64,000 nucleotides of DNA from Deroplatys truncata (GCA_030765065.1 CM060988.1:198398565-198462564); one strand, 5' to 3'; shown: positions 46,275-56,570, numbered from the stretch's first letter. Numbers and translations are program-made. The notes: a model not told the origin generated them from the letters alone.

Positions 46275-46683
46275 TGTCGAAAGCATTCTATAACAGAAAC
46301 TGTAGGCATAGTTGACCACAAATGACAGAATCGAAATTCTGTTACCTGTGTCTGTTATATATGATCATAATACCGTCGAGATATGATTCGATCTCATTTG
46401 GAGGTTTCAAATTGCCGAAACTGTCAAAATAAAACGCTACATTTGCATCCTTGCGTATAGCAACCCAATGAGTACCCGGATTCTGCGAGCTGTCCAAATT
46501 GATGACGATCCTCTCTGCACGTCTAGGTCTTAGAAGTAGTTTATGTAGCATGTATACGCCTCTAAAATTAGGAATGCGTAGACGTTCACCACACCGCTTA
46601 AGGCTTTTTCCGGGATACATACAGACCTCGCATCGAGTTTTTTGGACGCAGATATAAGCTCCTTCCCTTCCTGCGTCGTCCAC
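46275..46683 (-). pseudogene. Adenain/Ulp1-like cysteine protease, interrupted
   Basis: A maturation protease of the adenovirus-protease/Ulp1 fold. The 46,683-46,342 frame has LRIPNFRGVYM, INLDSSQNPGTHWVA (catalytic His at about residue 72) and YFDSFGNLKPP (catalytic Asp at about residue 87). A stop lies at 46,342. The same frame resumes beyond it and includes CGQLCLQFL at about 46,295, which carries the expected nucleophilic Cys. The stop thus separates the Cys from the His and Asp, so the gene is inactive unless read through. Neighbours are the hydrophobic protein upstream and the minor capsid downstream. Confidence 0.88.
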
Positions 46684-46927
46684 CTCCCTTAAGACCTCTG
46701 CCCTTGCCCGTGGCTAAGGCTTCCATGTGCTGTTTGTGACGAACCAGCTCGTTCAGTTGCTTCTCCGCAGCACGTTTCTTATTCACCGAGGTAGCGATCT
46801 GTGCGGCTCCCCCTGCCAAGTTTACTGCAGCACCCAATGCCGCCAAAAGCGGTAGCAAAGGTAAGATCCCGCCTCTAGCGTGTGGCGGTAGTATTCTCTT
46901 CCGACATTTGCGCAATCCAGCGCCCAT
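46598..46927 (-). CDS. Small Polinton protein: hydrophobic segment plus basic tail
   Basis: The 109-residue frame begins MGAGLRKCRKRIL, followed by a Gly/Leu/Ala-rich hydrophobic segment (about residues 20-45, containing PLLPLLAALGAAV). Then come a charged helix with KQLNELVRHKQHMEAL and a basic Gly/Arg/Lys-rich end. Polintons often have such a protein between phospholipase and protease, likened to adenovirus minor core/membrane-lytic proteins. That role is inference. It overlaps the end of the phospholipase frame by 53 bases, and in relatives the two are commonly one longer protein, so a frame change at about 46,920 may have split them. The tail also overlaps the start of the protease frame. 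Confidence 0.65.
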   Translation of the reverse strand: MGAGLRKCRKRILPPHARGGILPLLPLLAALGAAVNLAGGAAQIATSVNKKRAAEKQLNELVRHKQHMEALATGKGRGLKGGGRRRKGRSLYLRPKNSMRGLYVSRKKP

Positions 46928-47258
46928 GGTCAGCTTTCATGATCGCGGTCACAAGTCTAGCGGCAAGCTTCTCGCCAAAAGTAGCGTCGGCAGGCTGCAC
47001 ACGACTCCAGGCTTTTTCCACAAGAACCTTATTAGCCAAATGCCTCGGAACAGTATCCTGATGCGCGGCGTAGATGATATCGTGTTCTCGACACGCGGCG
47101 TCCAATTCGTTTATAGGTGGATCTCCTCGCTGGAATCGCTTATGTAGCTTAGTACCGGGACCGCAGTACCTGTAGTCGAGCAAATGAGCCTCAAACGGTA
47201 GAGAATTAATCAAAGAATTAAGTATTCCGGAACTCTTCCGAACGCGTCCAGAGCTCAT
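46875..47258 (-). CDS. Phospholipase A2 domain protein (parvovirus-VP1-like), open
   Basis: A 127-residue frame from the ATG at 47,258. It has the calcium-loop motif YCGPGT (residues 31-36) and the catalytic helix motif LDAACREHDIIY with the His-Asp pair at residues 59-60. These define the secreted-type phospholipase A2 fold also found in parvovirus capsid proteins, where it acts on endosomal membranes. A similar virion role here is inference. There are no stops or missing key residues, unlike nearly every neighbour. It diverges from the packaging ATPase gene across 51 bases. The C-terminal 18 residues (after MKADHGRW) may be out of the original frame. Confidence 0.88.
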   Translation of the reverse strand: MSSGRVRKSSGILNSLINSLPFEAHLLDYRYCGPGTKLHKRFQRGDPPINELDAACREHDIIYAAHQDTVPRHLANKVLVEKAWSRVQPADATFGEKLAARLVTAIMKADHGRWIAQMSEENTTATR

Positions 47259-47309
47259 GATACACTATGAAAATAAAAAGCGAAATATATAACTTATAAT
47301 CTTAGTCGC
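47259..47309. promoter_or_regulatory. Divergent intergenic region, probable two-way promoter
   Basis: Only 51 bases separate the starts of the phospholipase (minus) and ATPase (plus) genes. The stretch is AT-rich and contains AAATATATAACTTATAATC, with TATA-like boxes readable on both strands. Promoter function is inferred from position. Confidence 0.5.
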
Positions 47310-48016
47310 ATGATGGAAGTAGTGAAGCAAAAGTGTTCGTTACCAATACAAGTTTTAGACTTCGACAATGACATTCGCGAGGGAATGCACGGCTCTCTCT
47401 TCCCGAGCAACGTCAGAGCGCCCATTCTGAGTAGCTCAAATGCGGGAAAGACGAATATCTTACTCAACCTGCTAATCCACGAGAACGGACTAAGGTTCGA
47501 GAATCTTTACATTTACTCGAAATCACTGCATCAACCGAAATATCAGTACCTGCTCAAAGTGCTGAAAACCATACCCGATATAGCAGTGTACACGTTCGAG
47601 GACGGTGAAAAAGTACTGGAAACCTCGGAAGCCAGAGAAAATTCCATATTCGTATTCGATGACGTCATCAACGAAAGATAGGGTAAAATAGCTTCGTATT
47701 CAGCATGGGCAGACACCGCAACGTCGATGCTGTATACCTAGCACAATCTTATGCAAAGGTACCCAAGCATCTAATTAGAGACAATTTAAATATGATCGTG
47801 CTATTTCGCCAAGATAATCTCAACTTAAAGCAAATGTACGACGATTACGTAAATACTGACATGTCGTATACGGAATTCAGAGAGCTGTGTAAGCAAGTAT
47901 GAGAGAGTAATGACAGATCGAACTCGATACCCTTTGTTGTCATAGTACCTGAATTCCCGCTGAATGAAGAACGATACAGAAGCGGTTTCGATGTATTTAT
48001 CAGAGTGAATAAATAG
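47310..48016 (+). pseudogene. FtsK/HerA-type genome-packaging ATPase, broken
   Basis: This ATPase would pump DNA into capsids. From the ATG at 47,310 the protein has Walker A SSSNAGKTN (residues 41-49) and Walker B IFVFDDV (residues 113-119). A TAG stop comes at about 47,679, soon followed by a frame change near 47,697. The next frame carries MGRHRNVDAVYLAQSYAKVP and LIRDNLNMIVLFRQD, the conserved second half of Polinton ATPases (sensor and arginine-finger region). A TGA at 47,900 is followed by an open stretch to a TAG at 48,014. It therefore has two stops and one frame change. It is the first of the plus-strand genes. Confidence 0.9.
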
Positions 48017-48037
48017 AGAGTATCGCTCATTACAGCT

Positions 48038-48634
48038 ATGAGTATCGACGGATTCGGATCACGCAGGATCATCCCACCCAGGGGTGTGCTTAATCGTTAT
48101 ATCGTAAATCGAAATGACGCGGGAAACTATCAATTCAAGAGAAAGCGATTATGCAACATTCAGGATCCTGAAGAAGACTATGATGCAACGACTAAACAAT
48201 ATGTGGAAACGCTTACGACCATCGTCGAGCATCGAATGCAGACGTTCACCGAAAAGACTTTCTATCAGCGTATGGGCGAATTTGAAGCTATGCTTAGGCA
48301 GCACGTGGAAACAACGCTCGAAGGTAAACACCAGAGCCTAATGGAATACCTGAGTAAATATGCTTTCAAACGCGATGCAGAAAATAATGTCATTCTGGAT
48401 AAGATAAGAATGAAGCTGCTATTGCCTCCAGTTCACCATCATGATGTTCCGAATAAAAAATATATTTTGGATTACATAAATGCACGCACGCCGCTTCCCG
48501 ATTCGAACGGTAACGTTTCCTTTCGAAAGAAACGGATAAGGGAGATAGCCGATCCCGTAGACGATAACGATGCCGCAACTGAAAAATGTGTTAGACATTT
48601 AGTTGTAAAGAAAAATGCCAAAACACAGTTTTAA
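48038..48634 (+). CDS. Fibre-like protein with duplicated tail-fibre motif
   Basis: A 198-residue open frame. Two matching segments, KRLCNIQDPEEDYDATTKQY (residues about 36-55) and KKRIREIADPVDDNDAATEK (about 168-187), follow the NxxDPxxDxDAxTKxY pattern. In phage tail fibres and in fibre-like proteins of animal DNA viruses this pattern marks trimeric beta repeats. The stretch between is helical and charged. A trimeric surface fibre is a reasonable inference. It follows the ATPase by 21 bases. The end after KNAKTQF may be premature, because a related open frame follows. Confidence 0.65.
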   Translation: MSIDGFGSRRIIPPRGVLNRYIVNRNDAGNYQFKRKRLCNIQDPEEDYDATTKQYVETLTTIVEHRMQTFTEKTFYQRMGEFEAMLRQHVETTLEGKHQSLMEYLSKYAFKRDAENNVILDKIRMKLLLPPVHHHDVPNKKYILDYINARTPLPDSNGNVSFRKKRIREIADPVDDNDAATEKCVRHLVVKKNAKTQF

Positions 48635-48663
48635 ACCGAACTCTAGCTTCTATGCTTAATAAA

Positions 48664-49085
48664 TTGTTCCAGCAGTAGAAAAAAATCTAGAAACCGTGGT
48701 AAACAGTGAAAGTTCGATGGATAAGTACGTAACCTCAACTAGGAATAATATTGATAATCTTAAATCGCAAGTGGGTGTAATACATGCTATTTTAGGACAA
48801 ATGAGAGGACAGCTCATTATTACATTGCAAACGAAACCGAACAGAGGTAACTCACAGAGATACATGCTATCTTTGGGACTCGAATACAAGTTCTCGGTTA
48901 GCGGAGAGGTGATTGGCTACTCTATGATTTCATCACCGCATCCCAATACGAGAATGGATGCAATGTTTGCAATAAACGATAAGCTAGTTGAAAGTTATCC
49001 TGCTCCCGTCATGATAGACGATAAGCTGACCTTCACGGTTCCAGTTAATCGCGCTAAAGATGGACATATTCTAAGTATCAATTGA
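48664..49085 (+). pseudogene. Second fibre-region frame, no ATG
   Basis: The open frame starts after a stop at about 48,659 (GTG at 48,696 if started there). It has an N-terminal heptad-like part (VEKNLETVV, then NNIDNLKSQV), suggesting a coiled coil. The more globular end includes MDAMFAINDKLVESYPAPVM and stops at 49,085. It may be the rest of the fibre-like gene upstream, separated by stops at 48,632-48,660, or a separate gene. I do not recognise the globular part. Confidence 0.5.
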
Positions 49086-49135
49086 AAACCTCCTATATAT
49101 TGACAGCAGCAGCTTAAATGTGCATTTATCTTAAG

Positions 49136-49893
49136 ATGGGTGTAGAAGGCATACTCAAACAGTCCATCGCTCGACACAGTAAAGCGATAAGGAAAAAGTT
49201 ACGTTCCCTGAGGGATCTCAAGTTCGAAACCCAACGTGTGATGTCCGAAGTTCTTCAACCCGTCACCGTTCCTCTGAAGGATATAACAAAGAATCAAGAA
49301 AAGAGCAAAACCCCTCTCTCTCTCTCTCACCCCGAAGAAGAAGCCGATACCATTGCGAATTATCTGAAGAAGGTTGGAACAGCTCGCGGCAGCGATCTAG
49401 ACGTTACCTTTGGAGTACGGTACGAAGACGGGGATTATAAGATAGGAAATAAATTAATTACATTTTCAGATAACAGTGTTCAGAAAGGAGATGAGACTTA
49501 CGGGGATAGACCGAGGATGTACGAACTATTATTCAATCGCGTACCTCAGACCTCATCGTATACGGAAGATAATCTGGATATTTATTCTCAGATTTTGAAA
49601 CAAACTCTAGTTCACAGACAGGACTACAGCAGGAGCGGTCATCTGAGATCGAACAAGGGGTATAAATATAAGAATATCATACGCAGAATAATCTAACTAC
49701 GACCGGTTCCGGTCTCGAATGGAAGGTGCAGGTTCTGGGTAGGAAGTTGGACTACGTATACTTGTCCGATCCTAATAGTCTGATTAGCAGACTCAGATTG
49801 CTAATTGCTTCGAGGGAGGCTGGCAATTTGAATCATACAACGGAAAGGCAAGAAATTATCACAGAATTGAGAAACTCAAAAATAATAGCATGA
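49136..49893 (+). pseudogene. DUF8207-type Polinton protein, frame broken
   Basis: The frame from ATG 49,136 (an in-frame ATG at 49,118 is also possible) to the stop at 49,696 ends with the block ELLFNRVPQ, then YTEDNLDIYSQILKQT, then GYKYKNIIRRI. That block is common to insect Polinton proteins of unknown function (DUF8207, name from memory). The conserved end continues in another frame from about 49,705 (SGLEWKVQVLG, LSDPNSLISRLRLLIASREA) to a TGA at 49,893, so there is a frame change near 49,697. The N-terminus is basic (KAIRKKLRSLRDLKF). The function is not known. Confidence 0.75.
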
Positions 49894-50693
49894 TTAGACG
49901 AAACATCGCTGATGAATAACATTCCCCGCCAGAAGGAAATTTCTACGTAGGAAAATAATTAGTAAAGGTCTTAATGACTTATTACAAATAGACGTTATTG
50001 AAATGATACTATACACAAAACAAAAACAGAAACTATAAGTACATTCTTATTGCTGCTAATTTTTACTCAAAAATGGCCTATGCAAGACCTGTAAAAGACA
50101 AACCGGAGTGAATGTTACAAAAGCAATGCGAGATACACTGGAGGATCTGGATACAGCGCCTAAGAATATTCAATTCAATAATGGCAAGGAATTTTACAAT
50201 AAGCATTTCAGACAATTAATGACCAGGAATGGAATTAATCACTATAGTACATTCAGTGTCATTAAGACTGCTGCTGTCGAGCGTTTAATAAAAACGCTTA
50301 AAACTATAATGCATACGGAAGTTTTGGCTTAAGGTTCATATAAATGGCTGGATCTCTTGCCAAGAATCATATCATACCATTCGAAGATTCAGATGAAGTC
50401 TCGCGACGTCAGGAACAACGATCTCCTCCTCAAGGTGTATCGCCGTGATGTTATGAGGTACAAAAAGAGGAACGCCAGGAGGTTCAATGTTAGGAGACAA
50501 TGTGAGGATCTCTAGGCATAAGGGACTACTCAAGAAAGGTTACACACCTAATTGAAACACTGAATTTTTTTCGCATTGTGAGGATAAGACACACAGTCCC
50601 ACCCACCTATCATCTGCAAGATGGCGAGGGAAAGAAAATACAAGGTGGATTCTACGGTCATGAATTATTACGAACCAGGTACCCTGACACATA

Positions 50694-51924
50694 CACTACC
50701 TGATCAAAAGTATCCGGACACCTGGCTGAAAATGGCGTACAAGTTAGTGGCGCCCTCCATTGGTAATGCTAGAAGTCAAAATGGTGTTGGACCACCCTTA
50801 CCCTTGATGACAGCGTTCACTCTCGCAGGCATACTTTCAATCAGGTGCTGGAAGATTTCTTGAGGAATGGCAGCCCATTCTTCACGGAGTGCGGAACTGA
50901 GGAGAGGTATCGATGTAGGTCGGTGAGGCCTGGCATGAAGTCGGCGTTCCAAAACATCCCAAAGGTGTTCTATAGGATTCAAGTCAGGACTCTATGCAGG
51001 CCATTTCATTATGGGGATGTTATTGTCATGTAACCACAACGCCACAGCCCGTGCAGTATGAACAGGTGCTCGATCGTGTTGAAAGATGCAATTGCCATCC
51101 CCGAATTGCTCTTCAACAGTGGGAAGATGCTTAAGATATCAATGTAGGTCTGCACTGTGATCGTACCACGCAAAACAACAAGAGGTGCAAGTCCCCTCCA
51201 GGAAAAACATGACCACACCATAATACCACCACCTCCGAATTTCAAGTGTTGGCACTGTACACGCTGGTAGATGATGCTCACCGGGCATTCGCCATACCCA
51301 CACCCTGTCATCGGATAGCCACATTGTGTACCGTGATTCGTCACTCCACACAACGTTTTGCCACTGTTAAATCGTGTAATGTTGACGCTCCTTACACCAA
51401 GCGAGGCGTTGTTTGACATTTTCCTGCGTGGCTTATGAGCAGCCTCTCGACCATGGAATCCAAGGTTTTTCATCTCTCGCCTAACTGACGTAGTAGTTGG
51501 AGTGGATCCTGATGCAGTTTGGAATTCCTATGTGATGGTCTGGATAGATGTCTGCCTATTACTCTTTACGACCCTCTTCAAATGTCGGCTGTCTGTCGGT
51601 CAACAGACGAGGTCGACCTGTACACTTTTGTGCTGCACATGTCCCTTCATGTTTCCACTTCACTATCACATCAGAAACAGTGAACCTAGTGATGTTTAGG
51701 AGTGCGGAAATCTCGCGTACAGACTTCTGACACAAGGGACACCCAATCACCTGACCACGTTCGAAGTCCGTGAGTTCCACGGAGCGTCCCATTCTGCTGT
51801 TTCACGATGTTTAATCATCACTAGGTCGGGGATAATGAGTACCAGGCAGTAGGTGGCAGCACAATGCACCTAAGATGAAAAACGTATGTTTGTGGGGCGT
51901 CCGGATACTTTTGATCACATAGTG
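50694..51924 (-). mobile_element. Tc1-like transposon nested in the integrase
   Basis: A 1,231-bp element with TA duplications at 50,692-50,693 and 51,925-51,926. Inverted ends of about 28 bases start CACTACCTGATCAAAAGTAT on the left and CACTATGTGATCAAAAGTAT on the right (complemented), continuing CCGGAC. Removing it rejoins the integrase C-terminal segment. Confidence 0.94.
50776..51792 (-). pseudogene. Tc1-like DD34E transposase, broken
   Basis: On the minus strand the N-terminal helix-turn-helix part runs from 51,792 (MGRSVELTDFERGQV, REISALLNITRFTVSDVI) to about 51,560. Catalytic motifs follow: WSDESRYTMWLSDDRVWVWR at about 51,350, FGGGGIMVWSCFSWRG at about 51,240, QHDRAPVHTARAV at about 51,085, and SPDLNPIEHLWDVLERR at about 50,985. 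Aspartate 2 and the Glu are 34 residues apart, the DD34E spacing. A stop precedes SPDLNP and frames change at least four times, so it is not functional. Confidence 0.9.
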
Positions 51925-52189
51925 TATCTCTAGAAATAGCAATACGTCGACGGGGGAATAGGTTACTCGTCAAGTGGTTAGGCTTTCCAGGAAGTGAATG
52001 GATAGAAAGGAATGCTGTAGTGTAAAAGATGCAAACTAAGACATTTTTAACAACCTGTAAAAAATGTAGGATTCAGGATGTGTTATATATGTGCTGTATA
52101 TTTTTTTTCTTCTTAAGAAATAAAGCAGCAGAATCCAAAAGAAATTGAGTTTATTTATTTTGAAAAAATAATCCTACTTATTCCTCAAC

Positions 52190-52650
52190 ACCCAAAAAAG
52201 TATAAACATGCATTTAAAAAAGAAAATGAGTACTTATTTAGGTGGACATGTGATTGCATTTATAAAACAAGACCTGTGAACTTAAAAGTATAAAAAATGC
52301 AATTACAAAGAAATCTTGAACCCCAAGCAGAATTGCATGAAATGGAACACATTCAACGATGCGCAACAATGTCTCTCTTTTTGAAAAATGAGTACTGATT
52401 CACGAGGACATGTGATTGCATTCATAAACAAGACTTGTGAACTCGAAAAAGTATGGTTTACATATCATACACCATAAACTTTAAAGTATAAAAATTTCAA
52501 TTAAAAAGAAATCTTGAACCCAAGCAGAATTACATGAAATGGAACACACACACACACACTCACGCACTCACTCTCTCTCCCCCTCCCTCCCTCTCATTAA
52601 GTAGAATTACATGAAATGGCACACATTCAATAAAGCAAAACACAGTCTCT
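52190..52650. repeat. Tandem repeat of about 190 bp with simple CA/CT tract
   Basis: A unit containing AAGCAGAATTRCATGAAATGG and GGACATGTGATTGCATTYAT occurs about two and a half times between the ends of the convergent integrase and polymerase genes. A CACACA/CTCTCT/CCCTCC tract lies at 52,548-52,598. Confidence 0.8.
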
Positions 52651-52750
52651 CTGCAATGAGAAACAGTATACAACATAAATAATAACAAAAAACTTGACAA
52701 TGTCAGCTGTGCTCCGAGGTAGCAGGATCTGTTGGAATAGAAAAATGTTC

Positions 52751-55468
52751 TCAGGCCATAGTTTTATGTGTGTTTTCAATCATATAACGTTTGCTATCAA
52801 GCCCTTTCAATGCAAGTTTGTTCATTTCTACTGTGTGAACGTCATGCTTATAACTTCGAAATGTTGTTTGTCTAGCATAATGTGCTACATTCATGTCATT
52901 GAGACAAGATAGGTAATCATCAAAAGTTATTGAACGCATTGCTGTCTTTGAAACACCTTTTGACTGTTTAACAATTTGACCGTCAAAACGGTATGCATAC
53001 AATTTAGATCTTAACCCTGCGTATTCTGTCATTATTTTACCTGAAAATTCGTCTTTAAATAAGCCCATTACTTTCCTGTTTACCAGAGGTATCGAATATA
53101 TGTAATCGGGCGGGTAATTGGTTGTATCAAAATGCTGAATGTTGGTTTTGATAAAATGATAAACATCTGTACTAGTTTCAAACAAAAATGAATCGGTACC
53201 CATATAATTTACAGACAAATCATTCAGGTTATTTTTCAGAATGTTATAATAGAAGTGGTACATCACATATTTAGAAATGTCAAGTATTGCCTGTCCTATG
53301 TGTATAGGCTTACACATGTGAATTTCTTCCCTCGACAGTTCGATACTCACAAGGTTCTCGTCAAATATAATGTAACGCAAAAACGTCTGACGTGATATCA
53401 GCTTTTTTGCTTGTTTCCAATTGGTAACGAGACGAAAATCGTTATACTTACGTGCATTTTCCATAACTTTTTCCATAAATGTAATTATTCATTTTTTCCC
53501 ATAGATTCTAACTGAATTTAGATTTCTCCTCAGCACGTTTTGCAGCGTTCAAGTCAATGTATGGTTTTAACAGAAGGATTGTTTGTAAGCCACTGCTCTA
53601 TGTATGTATTTCAACCTCATTCTTAATTCTACACATTGCTGTAGTTTATGGTAATGCAAGACATACTTAGACTTATCAGATAGTGCTGCAAGGAGCTTAT
53701 TGTATTTATCCTTTGGAGGTATTTCACTCTTTGGACACAGTGGAAGATCGTTGTGTTCGTCGTGAATGGCTTTAGGATATTCAAGATCGACTTCGAGCAC
53801 ATAACCCGTTTCCGAATATGGCGGTATGCTTAAGAATTCTATTGCATTAATTTCATCTCTATTTAACCATCTGAGTCCGTCACATGGGATAGCATGTCTT
53901 GCCATGGCAAAGCCATATAAGTTGGTACAATCGAAAAGTGCTAAGTATTTAGCTGGTAGTGATTCGTTGTATTCATGCATGTACTTGTTATTGGCTTTGG
54001 AGTATCGCTGCGACACTGTGCAAAGCCCACCCCTGATTCCTGACTCGAAAAGCTCTAACATTTCTTTGTCAGTGATCAGCGATAATTTGGTTTTAGTTGT
54101 CTTTAACATCGCCTGATAGGCCAACCCGAGAGCAGAGTAGAAGTGGCATGGATCTAGTTTATATAAATTTAGACATAAGTTTCTGAAAATTTAAAAAATG
54201 TCAGTCAATGGCAATCAGGTCTAATATTTTGGCAGATTCGGACTCAAATTTATGTTCACACAGATGACAGAAATCAGTATTTCTGAAGTTTATTTTATAT
54301 GCATCGGTCATTTTACTCTTTGTTTTTCGAGCAAATATCGATTACATCGTCTGCAATTACAGTTAATTCGCTGAAAAAATCTTGAATCGCATTAGGACCT
54401 CTAAAGATTTTGCATTTTGGCAAGGAATCGTCATAATTACATACAAGATTTAAAGCTATTGATACTGCTTCGTGTCTCTGTAGCGACCTCGTCCAACTGC
54501 TATCTGCGGAGGGCTCACTTGAATGCACTTTTTAAGTATTGATTTAATATCTGCATATATGACAAATGCACCGGGAGGCACTTCGAGTATGAATTGAATC
54601 GAGTGGTGTCATTTACCCCTATTTAGGCATACTAACAAGTTGCAATTTCATGTATCTCCTTTTATGTTTAGCTAAGTTGCTTTCATTTGAGAAGTATTTC
54701 ATGCATGCTTCGCATATACACATTTTACACTTCTGTTTAGTTAGCTGCAACAACAGGTAAGATAGATCATTTATTAAGCAATAGTGTGATCTAGCTTCAT
54801 CAGCAATTCTTAAAAGGTTCACATGATGCACTTTACATTCTGAGGTTTGATATAGCGGAATAATTGAACATCCATCTATACCATATACCGTAATAGATAT
54901 ATCATCATTTTGTTTTTAAAATTTTTGTATGTCGTCTAAAGATACTGGGAACTTTACTCCTGTGAAATTAAATGCTTTAAACATATTGTACTTGAAGTAC
55001 GTACTCACTCTATAGCTCTTACGCTTTACTGGAAATTTGGATGCCAGTAGGCAATATCCGAAACATTTGTTATCAGTATTCCTAATATTGGTCACTGCTC
55101 TCTAGCATTTTATGAAATCAGGCACTTTTATTTTACGGATCGTAATGACAGAAATTTAGATTTAACGAACATATTTGGTATAGTGATTTCGAACTGCTTT
55201 TCAATTCGACTGTATCAATGTTCAATAATATGGGGTGTTTAAGTTTATTCTCATACCACTCGCTAATGCTTGTACCTTGTAAGATAGCTTCCAGTTTACT
55301 ACTGAAATTAAATGTCTCGATCTTTTCATTTTTGGGTGTTTGGATGACATATTTGCATACTAATGTAGCACATAACTTTATTCCTGACAAATGATGAGCG
55401 AGATTGCTCCGAATTATGCTGCTAACGAGTGGTTCACATTCATCTAGAAATGTTTCAGGATCTATCAT
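52751..55468 (-). pseudogene. Protein-primed family B DNA polymerase of the Polinton, broken
   Basis: The polymerase would copy the element's linear DNA. Minus-strand order: an N-terminal domain from 55,468 (DPETFLDECEPLVSSIIRSN, FNFSSKLEAILQGT), then a knuckle region at 54,831-54,619 (HYCLINDLSYLL, ICEACMKYFSNESNLAKHK). Next are KHxxxS-like sequence at 54,528-54,313 and a FCHLCE motif at about 54,260. The polymerase core follows: ESGIRGGLCTVSQRYSKANN, motif A LFDCTNLYGFAM (54,124-53,567), and the C-terminal part with YMGTDSFLFE (53,476-52,751). Only about 100 bases separate FCHLCE from the core, where the 3'-5' exonuclease motifs are normally encoded, so that domain is deleted. The catalytic YxDTDS motif reads YMGTDS. 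Stops occur near 55,133, 54,925, 54,600, 54,310 and 53,567. Confidence 0.92.
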
Positions 55469-55689
55469 TGTATTTGACTCGTATAGATCTGATTTTTAAA
55501 TGTGGATTCAATAATTATTCATGCAAGATCCTTCGCCTCTGTTCACTCAGCGAATCTGTTCTTAGTTTCTTTGATGGAGACGCGCTATCATCTTTCGAGG
55601 TGCTCGTCCTCTTGTTTGGGGTGATTTCGGTTCCGGTCTTATTTGGGATTTCCTCTGAAATTGTAATAAACGAGGTGTCATCAGTAATA

Positions 55690-56570
55690 CATGTCTGATA
55701 TCTTTTAAGCCGAAAAATCCATACACATATGTAAAAAATGTTGATTTTATATCAAAGTAAAGTTTATAACCTGAAATCTAATTTTCTTTTTTCGTGATAT
55801 TAATTTGTTACTTTTTTAAGCATGCATGAAAGCTGAAAAATCTATAACAAAAAGTTCATTTTAATTAAACGTAATATTTTATGCTATATATATTTTTTGC
55901 TCGATGTGAAACTTTTAAGCTGAAAAATCTACACACATATGTAAAAAATGTTGATTTTATTTTTTTCACGATATTAATTTTTTTTACTTTTTGAAGCATG
56001 AATGAAAGCTGAAAAATCTATAACAAATAAATGTTTGATGCTACATACTTTTAAAAGTTAAAATCTAATTTTCTTTAAGACTGAAGAAGATAAAATAGTA
56101 CTTGTTTCAAGTTATATAAATGAAAACATGTTTGATATCTTTTAAGCTGAAAATATCTATGTACATATGTAAAAATGTTGGTTTTATTTCAAAGTCAAGT
56201 TTAAAAACTGAAATCTAATTTTCTTTAAAGCCGAAAAGAAAAAATGTCCACTTTTTAAGCATGCATGAAAGCTGAAAAATCTATACACTTATATAAAAAA
56301 TGGTTCATTTTATTTCAAAGTAATGTTTGATGCTACTGCCATTAAAGTTAAAATAGTAATTGTTTAAAATGAAAACATGTTTGATATCTTTTAAGCTGAA
56401 AATATCTATGCACATATATAACAACTGTTCATTTTATTTCAAAGTGAAGTTTCATGTTATATATTAAAAAATGAAATAGAATTTTCTTTATAGCTGAAAA
56501 AGAAAAACTATCAAGTTATACTTTAGTTGGAGGTTTGATATCTTTTAAGCTAAAACATTCTCTTATTTGA
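55690..56570. repeat. Degenerate tandem array between polymerase and ssDNA-binding-like gene
   Basis: A unit with GCTGAAAAATCTATACACAT, ATGTAAAAAATGTTGATTTT and CTGAAATCTAATTTTCTTT recurs at least five times with indels. It has no coding capacity. Confidence 0.8.

Larger units (their letters stand above)
49915..52025 (+). pseudogene. Retroviral-type integrase of the Polinton, split by a Tc1 element
   Basis: This integrase would insert the Polinton and create its 6-bp duplication. In order: a zinc-binding-domain end with RRKIISKGLNDLLQIDVIEM (first catalytic Asp, about 49,995), then YKYILIAANFYSKMAYARPV in another frame. Next comes PKNIQFNNGKEFYNKHF at about 50,160, where the second catalytic Asp reads Asn. 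Then comes INHYSTFSVIKTAAVERLIK with the catalytic Glu. A stop lies at about 50,331, a basic segment ends at 50,514, and the chromodomain-like end FRIVRIRHTVPPTYHLQDGE reaches 50,690. The Tc1 element interrupts here, and the last part (RRRGNRLLVKWLGFPGSEWI) lies at 51,936-52,025. It is inactive on several counts. Confidence 0.9.

Noticed and set aside
52548..52598. A CRISPR-like array in the repeats at 52,190-52,650
   Set aside because: The units are long, contiguous and without unique spacers; this is ordinary tandem duplication plus simple sequence.
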